Positions 9,445 to 17,803 are shown, numbered from the stretch's first letter. The stretch is DNA of 64,000 nt from Selenihalanaerobacter shriftii (GCF_900167185.1 NZ_FUWM01000005.1:124001-188000), one strand, 5' to 3'. The notes: generated from the sequence alone by a model not told the origin. Program-made: numbers and translations.

Positions 9445-9729
9445 TTATTCATGGATTATTTCTAATACATCCTTAACTTTATTATGATCGCAATTTTTTA
9501 GTAATTTTATTGTAATTTCTTTATAAATAACTTTTTCATAACGCTTAAATAGAACAGAGAATCCTATCCAACCAACAATTCCACTAATGATTGCCCATTC
9601 TAAAGAGCCATAGATAATAAAACTAACCATAGCAGAAGAAGAAAACATCCCAATAAAGAAAGAGAATAAATTCATTATTTCATGTTTAAAGCGAATTCTT
9701 TTTAATAGATTTGTCAAAGTCTTAATCAT
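9445..9729 (-). CDS. Small membrane protein of unknown function
   Basis: A 94-residue product with two hydrophobic segments (LFSFFIGMFSSSAMVSFIIYG and AIISGIVGWIGFSVLF) and a basic N-terminus, followed by a charged tail. I choose ATG 9729 because AGGTGG lies 9 nt upstream. The two in-frame GTG codons further up (9741, 9738) fall inside that ribosome-binding site. It is a single gene convergent with the YhaN gene and divergent from the kinase-like gene. I recognise no family. A protein sequence this hydrophobic with normal codon use is likely real. Confidence 0.6.
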   Translation of the reverse strand: MIKTLTNLLKRIRFKHEIMNLFSFFIGMFSSSAMVSFIIYGSLEWAIISGIVGWIGFSVLFKRYEKVIYKEITIKLLKNCDHNKVKDVLEIIHE

Positions 9730-9894
9730 TATTCTCACCACCTAATTTAAAAATATATTTTACTAAATAATTGTCCATATTTATATATTGCTCGTATAAC
9801 GAATTCTAGTTAAGTAAGAAAAGTCCTTTAATTTTATAGCGATTATTGATGAATTTTATCTATTAAATGCATAAACTGGAAGAGGTGATTTGAA

Positions 9895-10776
9895 ATGGCG
9901 ATTAATTTTATAGTTAATCCTTATTCTGGAAGAGGTAGAGGAGAAAAAGCAATTAAAATTATTAAAGAAGAGTTAAATAGTGAGGATATAGATTTCGACA
10001 TTCAGACTACAACAGCACCTAAAGAAGCAATTACTTTAGCTAAATATGCCGTTAACCAAGGTTATAATAAGATAGTAGCAGTAGGAGGAGATGGTACTTT
10101 AAATGAAGTAATAACTGGCATTTTACAATCAGACCCACCTTACCCTAAGTTAGGTTTAATAGCTGCTGGTACAGGTAATAATTTTGCTCGTAGTATAGAT
10201 TTACCTTTAAATTTAAAGAAGGCATGTCATAAAATTCTTAGTTCAAATGAAATGAAGATGGATATTGGTCAAGTAAATGATCGTTTTTTCATTAATTCTG
10301 TTGGGATAGGTTTTAATTCTATTGTAGCTAATGAAGCTAATCAAAACTTCAAACATTTACATGGTACTTTAGTATATATGTTAGCAGCATTAAAGGTTAT
10401 GCCTGAATATAAAAGTGTAGACTTAGAAATCACTTTGAATACAGGTGAGTTAATTAAAGGGAAATATTTATTATTAGTAATTGGTAATGGGAAGATATAT
10501 AGCAAAACATTAGATTTGATTCCTGAATTCGGCATTAACGATGGTTATTTAGATTTATGTTTAATTGCTGAGATGTCTAAAGCGGAGTTAATGACTAAAC
10601 TCCCTTATTTCTTAACTACACAGCATCAGGATTTAGATCAAGTATTAATTAAAAAGATTAAAGAAGCTAAAATTAAATTAAAGAATACGGATCAATTTCA
10701 TATTGATGGAGAAATTTTGCATGGAAATGAGTTAAAGATCAACATTTTACCACAAATTTTGCGAGTTATAATTTGA
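9895..10776 (+). CDS. Diacylglycerol kinase-like lipid kinase (DagK/YegS/BmrU family)
   Basis: Predicted cytoplasmic, membrane-associated lipid kinase, 293 residues. The N-terminal nucleotide-binding domain shows NPYSGRGRGEKA, the diagnostic GGDGTLNEV (about 64-72) and AAGTGNNFARS. A beta-rich C-terminal domain ends with the usual IDGE motif (HIDGEILHG). It would phosphorylate diacylglycerol or a related lipid to recycle it for phospholipid synthesis; the exact lipid cannot be read from sequence. Start ATG 9895 follows GAAGAGGTGATTT. It is monocistronic and ends at a perfect bidirectional terminator. Confidence 0.88.
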   Translation: MAINFIVNPYSGRGRGEKAIKIIKEELNSEDIDFDIQTTTAPKEAITLAKYAVNQGYNKIVAVGGDGTLNEVITGILQSDPPYPKLGLIAAGTGNNFARSIDLPLNLKKACHKILSSNEMKMDIGQVNDRFFINSVGIGFNSIVANEANQNFKHLHGTLVYMLAALKVMPEYKSVDLEITLNTGELIKGKYLLLVIGNGKIYSKTLDLIPEFGINDGYLDLCLIAEMSKAELMTKLPYFLTTQHQDLDQVLIKKIKEAKIKLKNTDQFHIDGEILHGNELKINILPQILRVII

Positions 10777-10860
10777 TATCAGATGGAAAAAGTGCTATAA
10801 TATATCCATGGTATTTAAGTGGTTAAAATATAATTAATATAAGTAATACATAAATTCAAA

Positions 10861-10886
10861 ATAGCCTCCTGAATTCAGGAGGCTAT
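10861..10886. terminator. Bidirectional terminator palindrome
   Basis: A perfect 26-bp palindrome (ATAGCCTCCTGAA and its complement) lies between the convergent lipid-kinase and glyoxalase genes. A and T runs flank it only loosely, but its position fits shared termination. Confidence 0.75.
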
Positions 10887-10903
10887 TAATTGGAAGTTTA
10901 ATA

Positions 10904-11287
10904 TTATTCTTGGATAACTTCAATACGGTAACCATCAGGGTCAGTTAAAAAGTAATAACCACCTTCAGCTTCTTCGCTTAAACTTTTAAGGTCGCTAACT
11001 TCATAGCCTGATTTTTTGTGTTTTTTATAAGCGGCTTGAATATCTTTAACTGTAACAGCAAGATGACTAAAGCCATCGCCAATAGTATAAGGTTCTTTAC
11101 GGTCATAATTATAGGTTAATTCAATTTCAAAATCATTATTTTGGTTCTTCATAAAGACTAAAGTAAATTCATATTTTGGAAAGTCTCTTTTTCTAGCTAT
11201 TTCTAAGTCTAAAGCTTCTTTATAAAATTTTATTGATTTTTCAAGATTTAACACCCTGATGCAAGCATGTACAAAGTTATATTCCAC
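10904..11287 (-). CDS. gloA: Glyoxalase I-like metalloenzyme (lactoylglutathione lyase)
   Basis: A 127-residue vicinal-oxygen-chelate protein with two beta-alpha-beta-beta-beta halves. Each half offers the expected metal ligands: the first half begins FVHACIRVLNLEKSIKFYKEAL (His near the start) with a central E in DFEIELTY. The second has a His in GFSHLAVTV and a Glu in GYRIEVIQE. This matches GloA, which isomerises the hemithioacetal of methylglyoxal and a thiol. It is divergent from the glutamate-cysteine ligase operon, so the thiol could be gamma-glutamylcysteine or its product. Start ATG 11287 follows AAGGAGG on the minus strand. Confidence 0.85.
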   Translation of the reverse strand: MEYNFVHACIRVLNLEKSIKFYKEALDLEIARKRDFPKYEFTLVFMKNQNNDFEIELTYNYDRKEPYTIGDGFSHLAVTVKDIQAAYKKHKKSGYEVSDLKSLSEEAEGGYYFLTDPDGYRIEVIQE

Positions 11288-11331
11288 GATTATAACCTCC
11301 TTATGATTATGTATTTTACTTCTCTTTATAT

Positions 11332-11360
11332 AGAATACTAATTTTAAAATTGAATGTCAA
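11332..11360 (-). promoter_or_regulatory. Sigma-A-type promoter of the glyoxalase gene
   Basis: On the minus strand TTGACA (11360-11355) is followed after 17 nt by TATTCT (11337-11332). Spacing is ideal, the -35 is perfect and the -10 matches 4 of 6. It sits about 45 bp before the gene. Confidence 0.65.
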
Positions 11361-11418
11361 TATTTATTTGAAATTATTTTAATAATAGAGTATGTTTAAT
11401 TATTATTAGGGATAAAGA

Positions 11419-11433
11419 TTATAATTATTATAG
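11419..11433. promoter_or_regulatory. PerR-like operator box
   Basis: TTATAATTATTATAG matches the Bacillus PerR consensus TTATAATNATTATAA at every fixed position but the last. It lies in the divergent region between glyoxalase and the glutamate-cysteine ligase operon. In such AT-rich DNA a chance match is possible, so this is a prediction. Confidence 0.45.
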
Positions 11434-11475
11434 TATCATATATTATAATGTTATTAAAGATGGCAATATAATACA

Positions 11476-11495
11476 AATGATTATTATCATTGACA
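11476..11495 (+). promoter_or_regulatory. Fur-family-like palindrome overlapping a -35 element
   Basis: AATGATTATTATCATT is a perfect dyad with a four-base centre resembling a Fur box. Its right end runs into TTGACA (11490-11495), a perfect -35, placing a candidate operator on the promoter of the ligase operon. The -10 is not obvious, the best candidates being AT-rich hexamers near 11513. The 265-bp gap otherwise holds only the two promoters and the PerR-like box. Confidence 0.45.
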
Positions 11496-11552
11496 ATTGG
11501 TACTATAAATAAATAAAGTAATAATAGATTAAGTATAAAATGAGGTGAAAAA

Positions 11553-12866
11553 ATGGAGTATCAAAAGCAATTAGATAAGTTTGAATCTTATTTTAAATCA
11601 AGTGAGAAAGAATTAGGAACTGAGGGCTTAGGATTAGAAGTAGAACATTTTGTAGTTGATAAGCAAACGTTGGAAACGATTTCTTATTCTGATGAATCTG
11701 GTATAGAACAGATTCTTTATCAGATAGTTCAAAGAGGTTGGGAAGGTAAAAAAGAAGGAGATGCATTAATTCAGGCTAGTAGGAAAGATGCAGTAATTAC
11801 ATTAGAGCCTGGTGGACAGTTAGAAATCAGTATTGCTCCTCAATGTAAGATAGCAGAATTAGAAAATAAATATTTTGATTTTCTATCAGATTTAATTCCT
11901 ATTTTGGATGAAAATAATCAATTATTAGTGGCTGCTGGTTACCAGATTGAAAATGCAATTGCTGAAATTGACTGGAATCCCAAACAACGTTATAAGATTA
12001 TGTCTAATTATTTAGCTGAGAAGGGGAAATATGCTCATAACATGATGAAGGGCTCAGCATCAATTCAAATAGCTGCTGACTATATAAATGAAGAAGACTT
12101 TGTTAAGAAATTTAGAATTGCTAATGCTTTGGCTCCAGCAATTGCAGCTTTATTTGATAATGCTGCTTATTTTGAAGGAGCGGAGTATGTAGAGCATAAT
12201 ATTCGGACTGATATTTGGTCTAATTGTGATCCAGACCGAGCTGGAACTATAAAAGAAGCTTTCGATAAAGATTTTGGATATCGAAAATATGCAGAATATA
12301 TATTAAGTAGACCACCTATCCTATTAAAAACTGGAGACGGATTTATATCCACAGGTGATAAGACATGCCGAGAAGTATTTACTACAAAAGAACTAGGTCA
12401 AGAAGAGTTAGAACATGTTTTAACTATGTTCTTTCCAGATGTTAGAGCAAAGAATTTTATAGAAATTAGAATGATGGATTCTTTATCACCAGAATTGACT
12501 TTTGCTGCCGTAGCATTTTGGAAAGGGTTATTATACGATAGTGAAAATTTAGAAGAAGTTTATAAAATTGTTAATCAATTAACTTATGAAGAAGTATTAG
12601 CAGCTAGAGAAGATGTAGTTAAGAGAGGTTTAGAAGCTGAGATTGGAGATTATCAAGTATTAGAATTAGGTAAAGAATTAGTGGAAATATCTAAAACAGG
12701 TTTGTCAGCTGCTGAAAAAGAGTATTTAACTCCTTTTGAAGAATTACTTACTGAGGGTAAGAATCCTGTGGCTATAACTAGAGAAAAATTAAGAGATGGT
12801 TATAGTAAGCGTGAAGCATTAGATTGGTTAATTCTAAATTCGAGGATAGATAATAAGGAGGAATAG
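11553..12866 (+). CDS. Glutamate-cysteine ligase, plant/alphaproteobacterial (GCS2) type
   Basis: Likely forms gamma-glutamylcysteine from glutamate, cysteine and ATP in the cytoplasm. The 437-residue length fits the plant-type GCS2 family. Family segments include GLGLEVEHFVVD near the start, EPGGQLEISIAP, the MKGSASIQIAADY nucleotide-site region and DVRAKNFIEIRMMDSL. It overlaps the downstream ATP-grasp gene by its stop codon, so the pair is surely co-translated and suggests a two-step low-molecular-weight thiol pathway. The family alternative is a gamma-glutamyl ligase acting on another amine. Start ATG 11553 follows GAGGTG. Possible PerR/Fur-type boxes lie upstream. Confidence 0.8.
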   Translation: MEYQKQLDKFESYFKSSEKELGTEGLGLEVEHFVVDKQTLETISYSDESGIEQILYQIVQRGWEGKKEGDALIQASRKDAVITLEPGGQLEISIAPQCKIAELENKYFDFLSDLIPILDENNQLLVAAGYQIENAIAEIDWNPKQRYKIMSNYLAEKGKYAHNMMKGSASIQIAADYINEEDFVKKFRIANALAPAIAALFDNAAYFEGAEYVEHNIRTDIWSNCDPDRAGTIKEAFDKDFGYRKYAEYILSRPPILLKTGDGFISTGDKTCREVFTTKELGQEELEHVLTMFFPDVRAKNFIEIRMMDSLSPELTFAAVAFWKGLLYDSENLEEVYKIVNQLTYEEVLAAREDVVKRGLEAEIGDYQVLELGKELVEISKTGLSAAEKEYLTPFEELLTEGKNPVAITREKLRDGYSKREALDWLILNSRIDNKEE

Positions 12867-12868
12867 TG

Positions 12869-14218
12869 GTGTTAGAGCAGGTTAATGCTGAATATCAGCA
12901 GTTATTAGCAAGAGAACCAGAGAAGTATAATCAAGATTTTAAAAGAGTTTGTAAAGAGTTAGGTGAAGAAGAAATCTATTATAATGGCGAAGTAATTCCT
13001 ATCTTATATCAACCGTTATTCTTTGGTCAGAAAGCGATAGATAATTTTAATAAATTAGTTAATGGTTTAGGAAGTATTTTAAAAAAGGTAATTGATAGAT
13101 ACTTAATAGATGAGGATTTTAGATCATATTTTGGTTTTTCTCAGAAATTAGAAGAATTAATTTTGATGGACCCAGGATATAATAATCCGGTACCTATGGG
13201 TAGATTTGATATTTTTTATTACGGGCAAGGGAATTTTAAGTTTTGTGAATTAAATGCTGATGGCTCTTCGGGTATGGTTAAAACTAATACTTTAGAAGAA
13301 ATATTTCTACAATCAGCAGGGATTCAAGATCTAACTCAAAAACATGGTTATGATTTTAGTTATCATGAATTGTTGCAAAGTTGGATTGATACTATGCTAA
13401 ATAATTATGAGAAGTTTGATTCTGATATTGTTAAACCAAATATAGCAATTATGGATTTTAATAATTTAGGTATGGTTAGTGAGTTTGAATATTTTAAAGA
13501 ATTATTAACTGAACAAGGATATGAAGTAGTCATTGTAGATCCTAGAGAACTCGAATATAATGAAGATAAACTCTATTATCAGGAGACAAGAATTGATTTG
13601 ATTTATCGTCGAGCTGTTACTACTGATATAATGAAACGATATTCTGAAGTAAAAGACTTATTAAAGGCATATCAAGACCAAGCGGTTTGTATAGTAGGAT
13701 CTTTTAGATCACAAATTATTCATAATAAAATAATCTTTGCTATCTTGCATGATGAAGAAAAGACAAATTTTTTAAATGAAAATGATCGAGAATTTATTAA
13801 TAAGTATATTCCTAAAACGGATATTATAAGTTCTAATAAAGAAAAATTAGAACATATTAGAAGAAATAGAGAAGGTTTAGTTTTAAAACCATTAGATTTT
13901 TATGGCGCTACAGGTGTACATATTGGCTGTGATTTAACTCAAGATGAATGGGGAGAAAGATTAAATGGAATAAAGCCAGGAGAATATTTGGTTCAAGAGT
14001 TTTGTCGAATTCCAGAAGAAGATATGGTGGTTTTTGATAATAATCAGTTAAAAATAGAATCATTCAAATATACCTTAGGATTATTTGCTTATGATTTATC
14101 TTTTGCTGGAATTTATACAAGGGCTGGCAAAGAAAATTTAATTGCTAGTTCTACTGGTTGTGTAACTTTACCAAATTTGATATTAGATGAAGGTTATACC
14201 TACTCTAATAAAGAATGA
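12869..14218 (+). CDS. Circularly permuted ATP-grasp / glutathionylspermidine synthase-like ligase
   Basis: A 449-residue protein that resembles the C-terminal synthetase domain of glutathionylspermidine synthase and the circularly permuted ATP-grasp group. Recognisable parts are NPVPMGRFDIFYYGQGNFK then FCELNADGSSGMVKTN, an ATP-contact segment LVLKPLDFYGATGVHIG, and YLVQEFCRIPEEDM. These enzymes ligate a carboxylate to an amine or amino acid through an acyl phosphate. Placed after a gamma-glutamylcysteine-forming enzyme, it could add glycine or another group to make a glutathione-like thiol. That substrate is inference. GTG 12869 has the best spacing from AAGGAGG (12855-12861); GTG 12866 is also possible. 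The queDEC genes follow 34 nt later. Confidence 0.75.
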   Translation: MLEQVNAEYQQLLAREPEKYNQDFKRVCKELGEEEIYYNGEVIPILYQPLFFGQKAIDNFNKLVNGLGSILKKVIDRYLIDEDFRSYFGFSQKLEELILMDPGYNNPVPMGRFDIFYYGQGNFKFCELNADGSSGMVKTNTLEEIFLQSAGIQDLTQKHGYDFSYHELLQSWIDTMLNNYEKFDSDIVKPNIAIMDFNNLGMVSEFEYFKELLTEQGYEVVIVDPRELEYNEDKLYYQETRIDLIYRRAVTTDIMKRYSEVKDLLKAYQDQAVCIVGSFRSQIIHNKIIFAILHDEEKTNFLNENDREFINKYIPKTDIISSNKEKLEHIRRNREGLVLKPLDFYGATGVHIGCDLTQDEWGERLNGIKPGEYLVQEFCRIPEEDMVVFDNNQLKIESFKYTLGLFAYDLSFAGIYTRAGKENLIASSTGCVTLPNLILDEGYTYSNKE

Positions 14219-14252
14219 TAATAAGGGTAATAGGTATAAGGAGGACTAAGTA

Positions 14253-14645
14253 ATGAAGAGACCGATAGTTATTACTAGAGAATTTGAATTTGATGCGGCA
14301 CATAATTTAAAAAATTATGATGGGGATTGTTCTAATTTACATGGACATAGATATAAATTAGAAGTTTCTGTTTTAGGGTATGTAGGAGAAGAAAAGTATT
14401 TAGCTATAGATTTTAAGGATTTAAAGTCTTTGGGCAAAGAATTAATATTAGATAAATTGGATCATCAGTATTTAAATGAAGTTTTAGATTTTAATACATC
14501 TTGTGAAAAATTGGCTTATTGGATTTGGGAAAGATTAGAAGGTAAATTTATTGAGTATGACTGTGAATTATATGAAATAAAACTTTGGGAAACTCCAAAA
14601 AGTTATGTTACTTTAAATAGAAATATTATGAATGAGGGATTATAG
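14253..14645 (+). CDS. queD: 6-carboxy-5,6,7,8-tetrahydropterin synthase
   Basis: Converts 7,8-dihydroneopterin triphosphate to 6-carboxytetrahydropterin, the first dedicated step to 7-deazaguanine (preQ0/queuosine). The 130-residue protein has zinc ligands His17 (DAAHNL), His30 and His32 (LHGHRY) and the catalytic Cys26 in GDCSNLHGH, all as in QueD rather than mammalian PTPS. Start ATG 14253 follows AAGGAGGACTAAGTA. It is followed with no gap by queE and then queC, a compact operon. The GTP cyclohydrolase feeding it is not in this window. Confidence 0.93.
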   Translation: MKRPIVITREFEFDAAHNLKNYDGDCSNLHGHRYKLEVSVLGYVGEEKYLAIDFKDLKSLGKELILDKLDHQYLNEVLDFNTSCEKLAYWIWERLEGKFIEYDCELYEIKLWETPKSYVTLNRNIMNEGL

Positions 14646-15299
14646 GTGTTAGTAAATAATATATTTTCAAGTATTCAAGGAGAAAGTACTTATAGTGGCT
14701 TTCCTACAACATTCATTAGGTTGACTGGATGTAATTTAAGATGTAGTTATTGTGATACTGAGTATGCTTATAAAAAGGGAGAAGAGTTAAGTATTGATGA
14801 AGTTATAACTAAAGTAATTGATTTAAATAATGATTATGTATGCTTAACTGGTGGAGAACCATTATTCCAGAGTAATATTCAAACTTTAATTAATAAATTA
14901 TTTAAAGAAGGTTATGAAGTTAGCATTGAGACTAACGGGGCTGTTGATCTAGAAGGATTTGAACTTGATAATATCAAAGTAGTTATGGATTTTAAATTGC
15001 CAAGTAGTGGTGAATTTGATAATAATTCAGAGGTTATTTATGAAAATTTACAAAGAATTAGTAAAAAAGATGATCTAAAATTTGTAATAGGAGATAAAGA
15101 GGATTTTCTATTTGCTAAGAATGTAATAATAGATAAAGAATTACAAAAAAAAGTTAATATTATTTTTTCACCTATATTTAAAAGATTAGAACCTAATTTA
15201 CTGGTTAAATGGTTATTAGAAAGTCCAGAATTAAATAAATGTAGATTACAGTTACAATTACATAAGATAATTTGGGATGAAGAAATGAAGGGAGTATAA
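14646..15299 (+). CDS. queE: 7-carboxy-7-deazaguanine synthase (radical SAM)
   Basis: Radical SAM enzyme that contracts the pterin ring of QueD product to 7-carboxy-7-deazaguanine. Cys29, Cys33 and Cys36 (GCNLRCSYCDTEYAY) form the 4Fe-4S site. FSSIQGES near the N-terminus and VCLTGGEP (SAM/GGEP motif) are further family marks. The length of 217 residues is normal. Start is GTG 14646, directly after the queD stop, so translation is probably coupled. Confidence 0.92.
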   Translation: MLVNNIFSSIQGESTYSGFPTTFIRLTGCNLRCSYCDTEYAYKKGEELSIDEVITKVIDLNNDYVCLTGGEPLFQSNIQTLINKLFKEGYEVSIETNGAVDLEGFELDNIKVVMDFKLPSSGEFDNNSEVIYENLQRISKKDDLKFVIGDKEDFLFAKNVIIDKELQKKVNIIFSPIFKRLEPNLLVKWLLESPELNKCRLQLQLHKIIWDEEMKGV

Positions 15300-15326
15300 T
15301 TTAATAATAGAAAGGAGCGTTAACAT

Positions 15327-15998
15327 ATGAACAAAAAGGCTATTGTGCTAAGTTCTGGAGGATTAGACAGTACTACTTGTCTTAGTATTGCTTTAGATGA
15401 AGGGTATGAAGTATATCCTTTATCCTTTTTATATGGTCAAAAACATAGTAGAGAAATCGAACAATCTAAATTGATTAGAGAAGAATTAGGGATTCCTAAA
15501 GAAAATCATCTATTTGTACGAGTAGACAATATAGGAGAATCGGCTTTAACAAATGATGAAGTTGATATTCCTGAAGATGAAACAGAAGGTATTCCAGATA
15601 CTTATGTTCCGGCTCGAAATATGCTTTTTTTAAGTTATGCAGTTAGTTTAGCAGAAGGAGTAGGAGCAGAAGCAGTTTATATTGGAATCTCCAGTATAGA
15701 TTATAGTGGTTATCCAGATTGTAGACCAGAATTTATTGAAGCTTACCAAAAGACAATAGATGTGGGGACAAAAGCTGGAGTTGAAGGAGATTCGGTCCAA
15801 ATTAAGACTCCATTAATAGATAAAACAAAGGTAGAAACAATTGAGATTGGATTAGAGCTTAAAGCACCATATAACTTAACTACTACTTGTTATAGAGGTG
15901 AGGAGAAAGCTTGTGGTAAATGTCCATCTTGTAAGATTAGATTGAAAGCATTTGACAAGATAGGGGTTAAAGATCCAATCGAATATGAAACAGAATAA
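15327..15998 (+). CDS. queC: 7-cyano-7-deazaguanine synthase
   Basis: ATP-dependent conversion of 7-carboxy-7-deazaguanine and ammonia to preQ0. The 223-residue product has the PP-loop SSGGLDSTTCLS (about 8-19), YVPARNM and a C-terminal four-cysteine zinc site (CYRGEEKACGKCPSC). It closes the queDEC operon and is followed by a terminator. QueF, Tgt and QueA are not present here, so the end product (preQ0, queuosine, or DNA modification) is not decided by the window. Confidence 0.94.
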   Translation: MNKKAIVLSSGGLDSTTCLSIALDEGYEVYPLSFLYGQKHSREIEQSKLIREELGIPKENHLFVRVDNIGESALTNDEVDIPEDETEGIPDTYVPARNMLFLSYAVSLAEGVGAEAVYIGISSIDYSGYPDCRPEFIEAYQKTIDVGTKAGVEGDSVQIKTPLIDKTKVETIEIGLELKAPYNLTTTCYRGEEKACGKCPSCKIRLKAFDKIGVKDPIEYETE

Positions 15999-16003
15999 AT
16001 TTT

Positions 16004-16041
16004 AGAGACGAGAGCTAAATTTAAGCCTCGTCTTTTTATTT
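16004..16041 (+). terminator. Rho-independent terminator of the que operon
   Basis: AGACGAG (16006-16012) pairs with CTCGTCT (16027-16033), followed by a T-rich tail. Confidence 0.85.
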
Positions 16042-16163
16042 TTTATTATCAAAGGAAAAACGGGAATATTTGTAGAAAAAGTTATATATATAGAATGGTT
16101 GTAGAAGAATGGTAAAATAACTTATAATTATAAAAGAATCTATTTTATGTGGGGGAGGTATTA

Positions 16164-17276
16164 ATGACTAAATTAAACTTAGATATTAATCAGATAATTG
16201 AATTAGATGCTGAGTCTAAATACTTTAAAGAAGTATATAAAAGTCAAGTATTAGAAATCGACTCTAATCATTTAGTAATTTCTATTCCTTATCAAGAAAA
16301 ACAGCCTATTTTACTAGGAGTAGGAACTAAAATAGAAGTAACAGCTAAAAGGATTGGGAAAGATTCTAAATTCAAGTCGGAAATAATTGATAGAGATTTA
16401 GACCAAGAAATATTTAAAATTATTAAACCTGATGGCATTTCAAGGAATAAACGTCAGTATAGTAAAGAGAATATGGCTAAAGTAATAGCAGTGACCAGTG
16501 GTAAAGGAGGTGTCGGCAAGTCAACATTTGTTAGTAATCTGGCAGTAGCTTTAGCACAAAATGATAAACGAGTAAGTGTCATAGATGCAGATTTAGGTAC
16601 TGCTAATCTAGATATTCTATTAAATATAAATGCCGAATATAATTTAGGTGATGTAATCGATGGGAGAAAAGCTTTAATTGAAGTAGTTGAGGAAGGTCCT
16701 GAAGGAGTAGTTTTAGTCCCAGGTGGCTCAGGTTTTCAAGCATTAACCAAGTTAGAAGAAGTACAGTTTAGCAAATTAATATCTAGTTTCAATCAATTAG
16801 ATGAATATTCTGATTTAATCTTAATTGATACTGCTGCTGGAGTTTCAGAGAATGTAACAAATTTCTTGTTAGCAGCTGATGAAACGATTGTAGTTACTAC
16901 TCCTGAACCTCATTGTATTATAGATGCTTACTCTATTATTAAGGTGGCTTCTAATTTAGAGAAAGATATTAAGATTAAATTAGTAGTAAATAAAGCCGAT
17001 GATAAAGAAGAAGCTACAAAAGTTGCTAATAAAATGAAGCAGGTAGTAAAGGAATACATAGGGCTAGATATTGATTTTATAGGATATATTGCAATGGATT
17101 TAAATGTGCTAAAGGCTATAAAAAAGAAGGAGTTACTTTTATTATCACATCCTAGATCTAAAGCTAGTAAAGGGATTAAAGATATAGTCTCTAACCATTT
17201 TTTAGAAGAAGAAGCTTCTGAAGAAGTTAAAGGAATAAAAGGTTTTATTAATAAATTTAAAGGGTTTATTTCATAA
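16164..17276 (+). CDS. PilZN/YcgR-N-like domain fused to a MinD/FlhG-type P-loop ATPase
   Basis: 370 residues. The first 90 or so (IELDAESKYFKEVYKSQVLE..., ISIPYQEKQPILLGVGTKIEV...) have the beta-barrel pattern of the N-terminal YcgR/flagellar-brake domain but no PilZ c-di-GMP motif follows. From about residue 110 a ParA/MinD ATPase begins: deviant Walker A TSGKGGVGKSTF, DADLGTANLDI, LIDTAAGVSENV. FlhG-type proteins set flagellar number and place, and the N-terminal domain could attach it to a flagellar or envelope partner. No flagellar gene is adjacent. I choose ATG 16164 behind GGGGGAGG; an upstream in-frame GTG at 16149 lies ahead of that site. Confidence 0.8.
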   Translation: MTKLNLDINQIIELDAESKYFKEVYKSQVLEIDSNHLVISIPYQEKQPILLGVGTKIEVTAKRIGKDSKFKSEIIDRDLDQEIFKIIKPDGISRNKRQYSKENMAKVIAVTSGKGGVGKSTFVSNLAVALAQNDKRVSVIDADLGTANLDILLNINAEYNLGDVIDGRKALIEVVEEGPEGVVLVPGGSGFQALTKLEEVQFSKLISSFNQLDEYSDLILIDTAAGVSENVTNFLLAADETIVVTTPEPHCIIDAYSIIKVASNLEKDIKIKLVVNKADDKEEATKVANKMKQVVKEYIGLDIDFIGYIAMDLNVLKAIKKKELLLLSHPRSKASKGIKDIVSNHFLEEEASEEVKGIKGFINKFKGFIS

Positions 17277-17292
17277 TAAAATTTAATGATGT

Positions 17293-17332
17293 AAACTATC
17301 TATGGTAATAATTAACGATAATAGTTTTTTTA
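17293..17332 (+). terminator. Possible weak terminator
   Basis: AAACTAT and ATAGTTT form a stem with a 21-nt loop and a T run. It is AT-only and weak, but placed right after the MinD-like gene. Confidence 0.45.
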
Positions 17333-17455
17333 TAAATAAATAGAGGTTTAATGAAATTTTCATAGAAAATAATTAACTAGATATATTTTAATTTTTTACT
17401 CTTAAAAATAGCATAATATAGATAAAAGAGCTATCTAATGGAGGTTAATATTATA

Positions 17456-17785
17456 ATGTCGAAAAGGTTATCGCTTTTGAAGTGGGGGCAGTTAATAAAA
17501 AACGTAATAAAATTTTTAAAAGACAAAGATGTACCCAAATTCAAGAAATTATTATTGTTTATTCCAATTATTTATGTTATTTCTCCAATTGATTTAGTTA
17601 GTGATTTCATACCATTATTGGGTTGGCTTGATGATGCGGCTATTTTAACATTTGCTTGGAATTTCTTTTTGCAAGAATTGAGTGATTATGATTTGAATAA
17701 GGATTCTACTATTGAACAAGATGATTCTAAAGAAAATAGTGGAGAAGAATATACTTTAAATAAAGACGATTATCGAATAGATTAA
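17456..17785 (+). CDS. DUF1232 (YkvA-like) small membrane protein
   Basis: A 109-residue protein with the DUF1232 core: LLLFIPIIYVISPIDLVSDFIPLLGWLDDAAI, in which a hydrophobic hairpin surrounds the highly conserved SPIDLVSDFIP motif. An acidic tail follows. It is probably membrane bound; no function is established for the family. ATG 17456 is preferred over ATG 17438 because GGAGG lies between them at good distance from the former. The next gene follows 18 nt later, so they may be co-transcribed. Confidence 0.8.
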   Translation: MSKRLSLLKWGQLIKNVIKFLKDKDVPKFKKLLLFIPIIYVISPIDLVSDFIPLLGWLDDAAILTFAWNFFLQELSDYDLNKDSTIEQDDSKENSGEEYTLNKDDYRID

Positions 17786-17803
17786 TAACAGGGGGAGCAC
17801 ATT

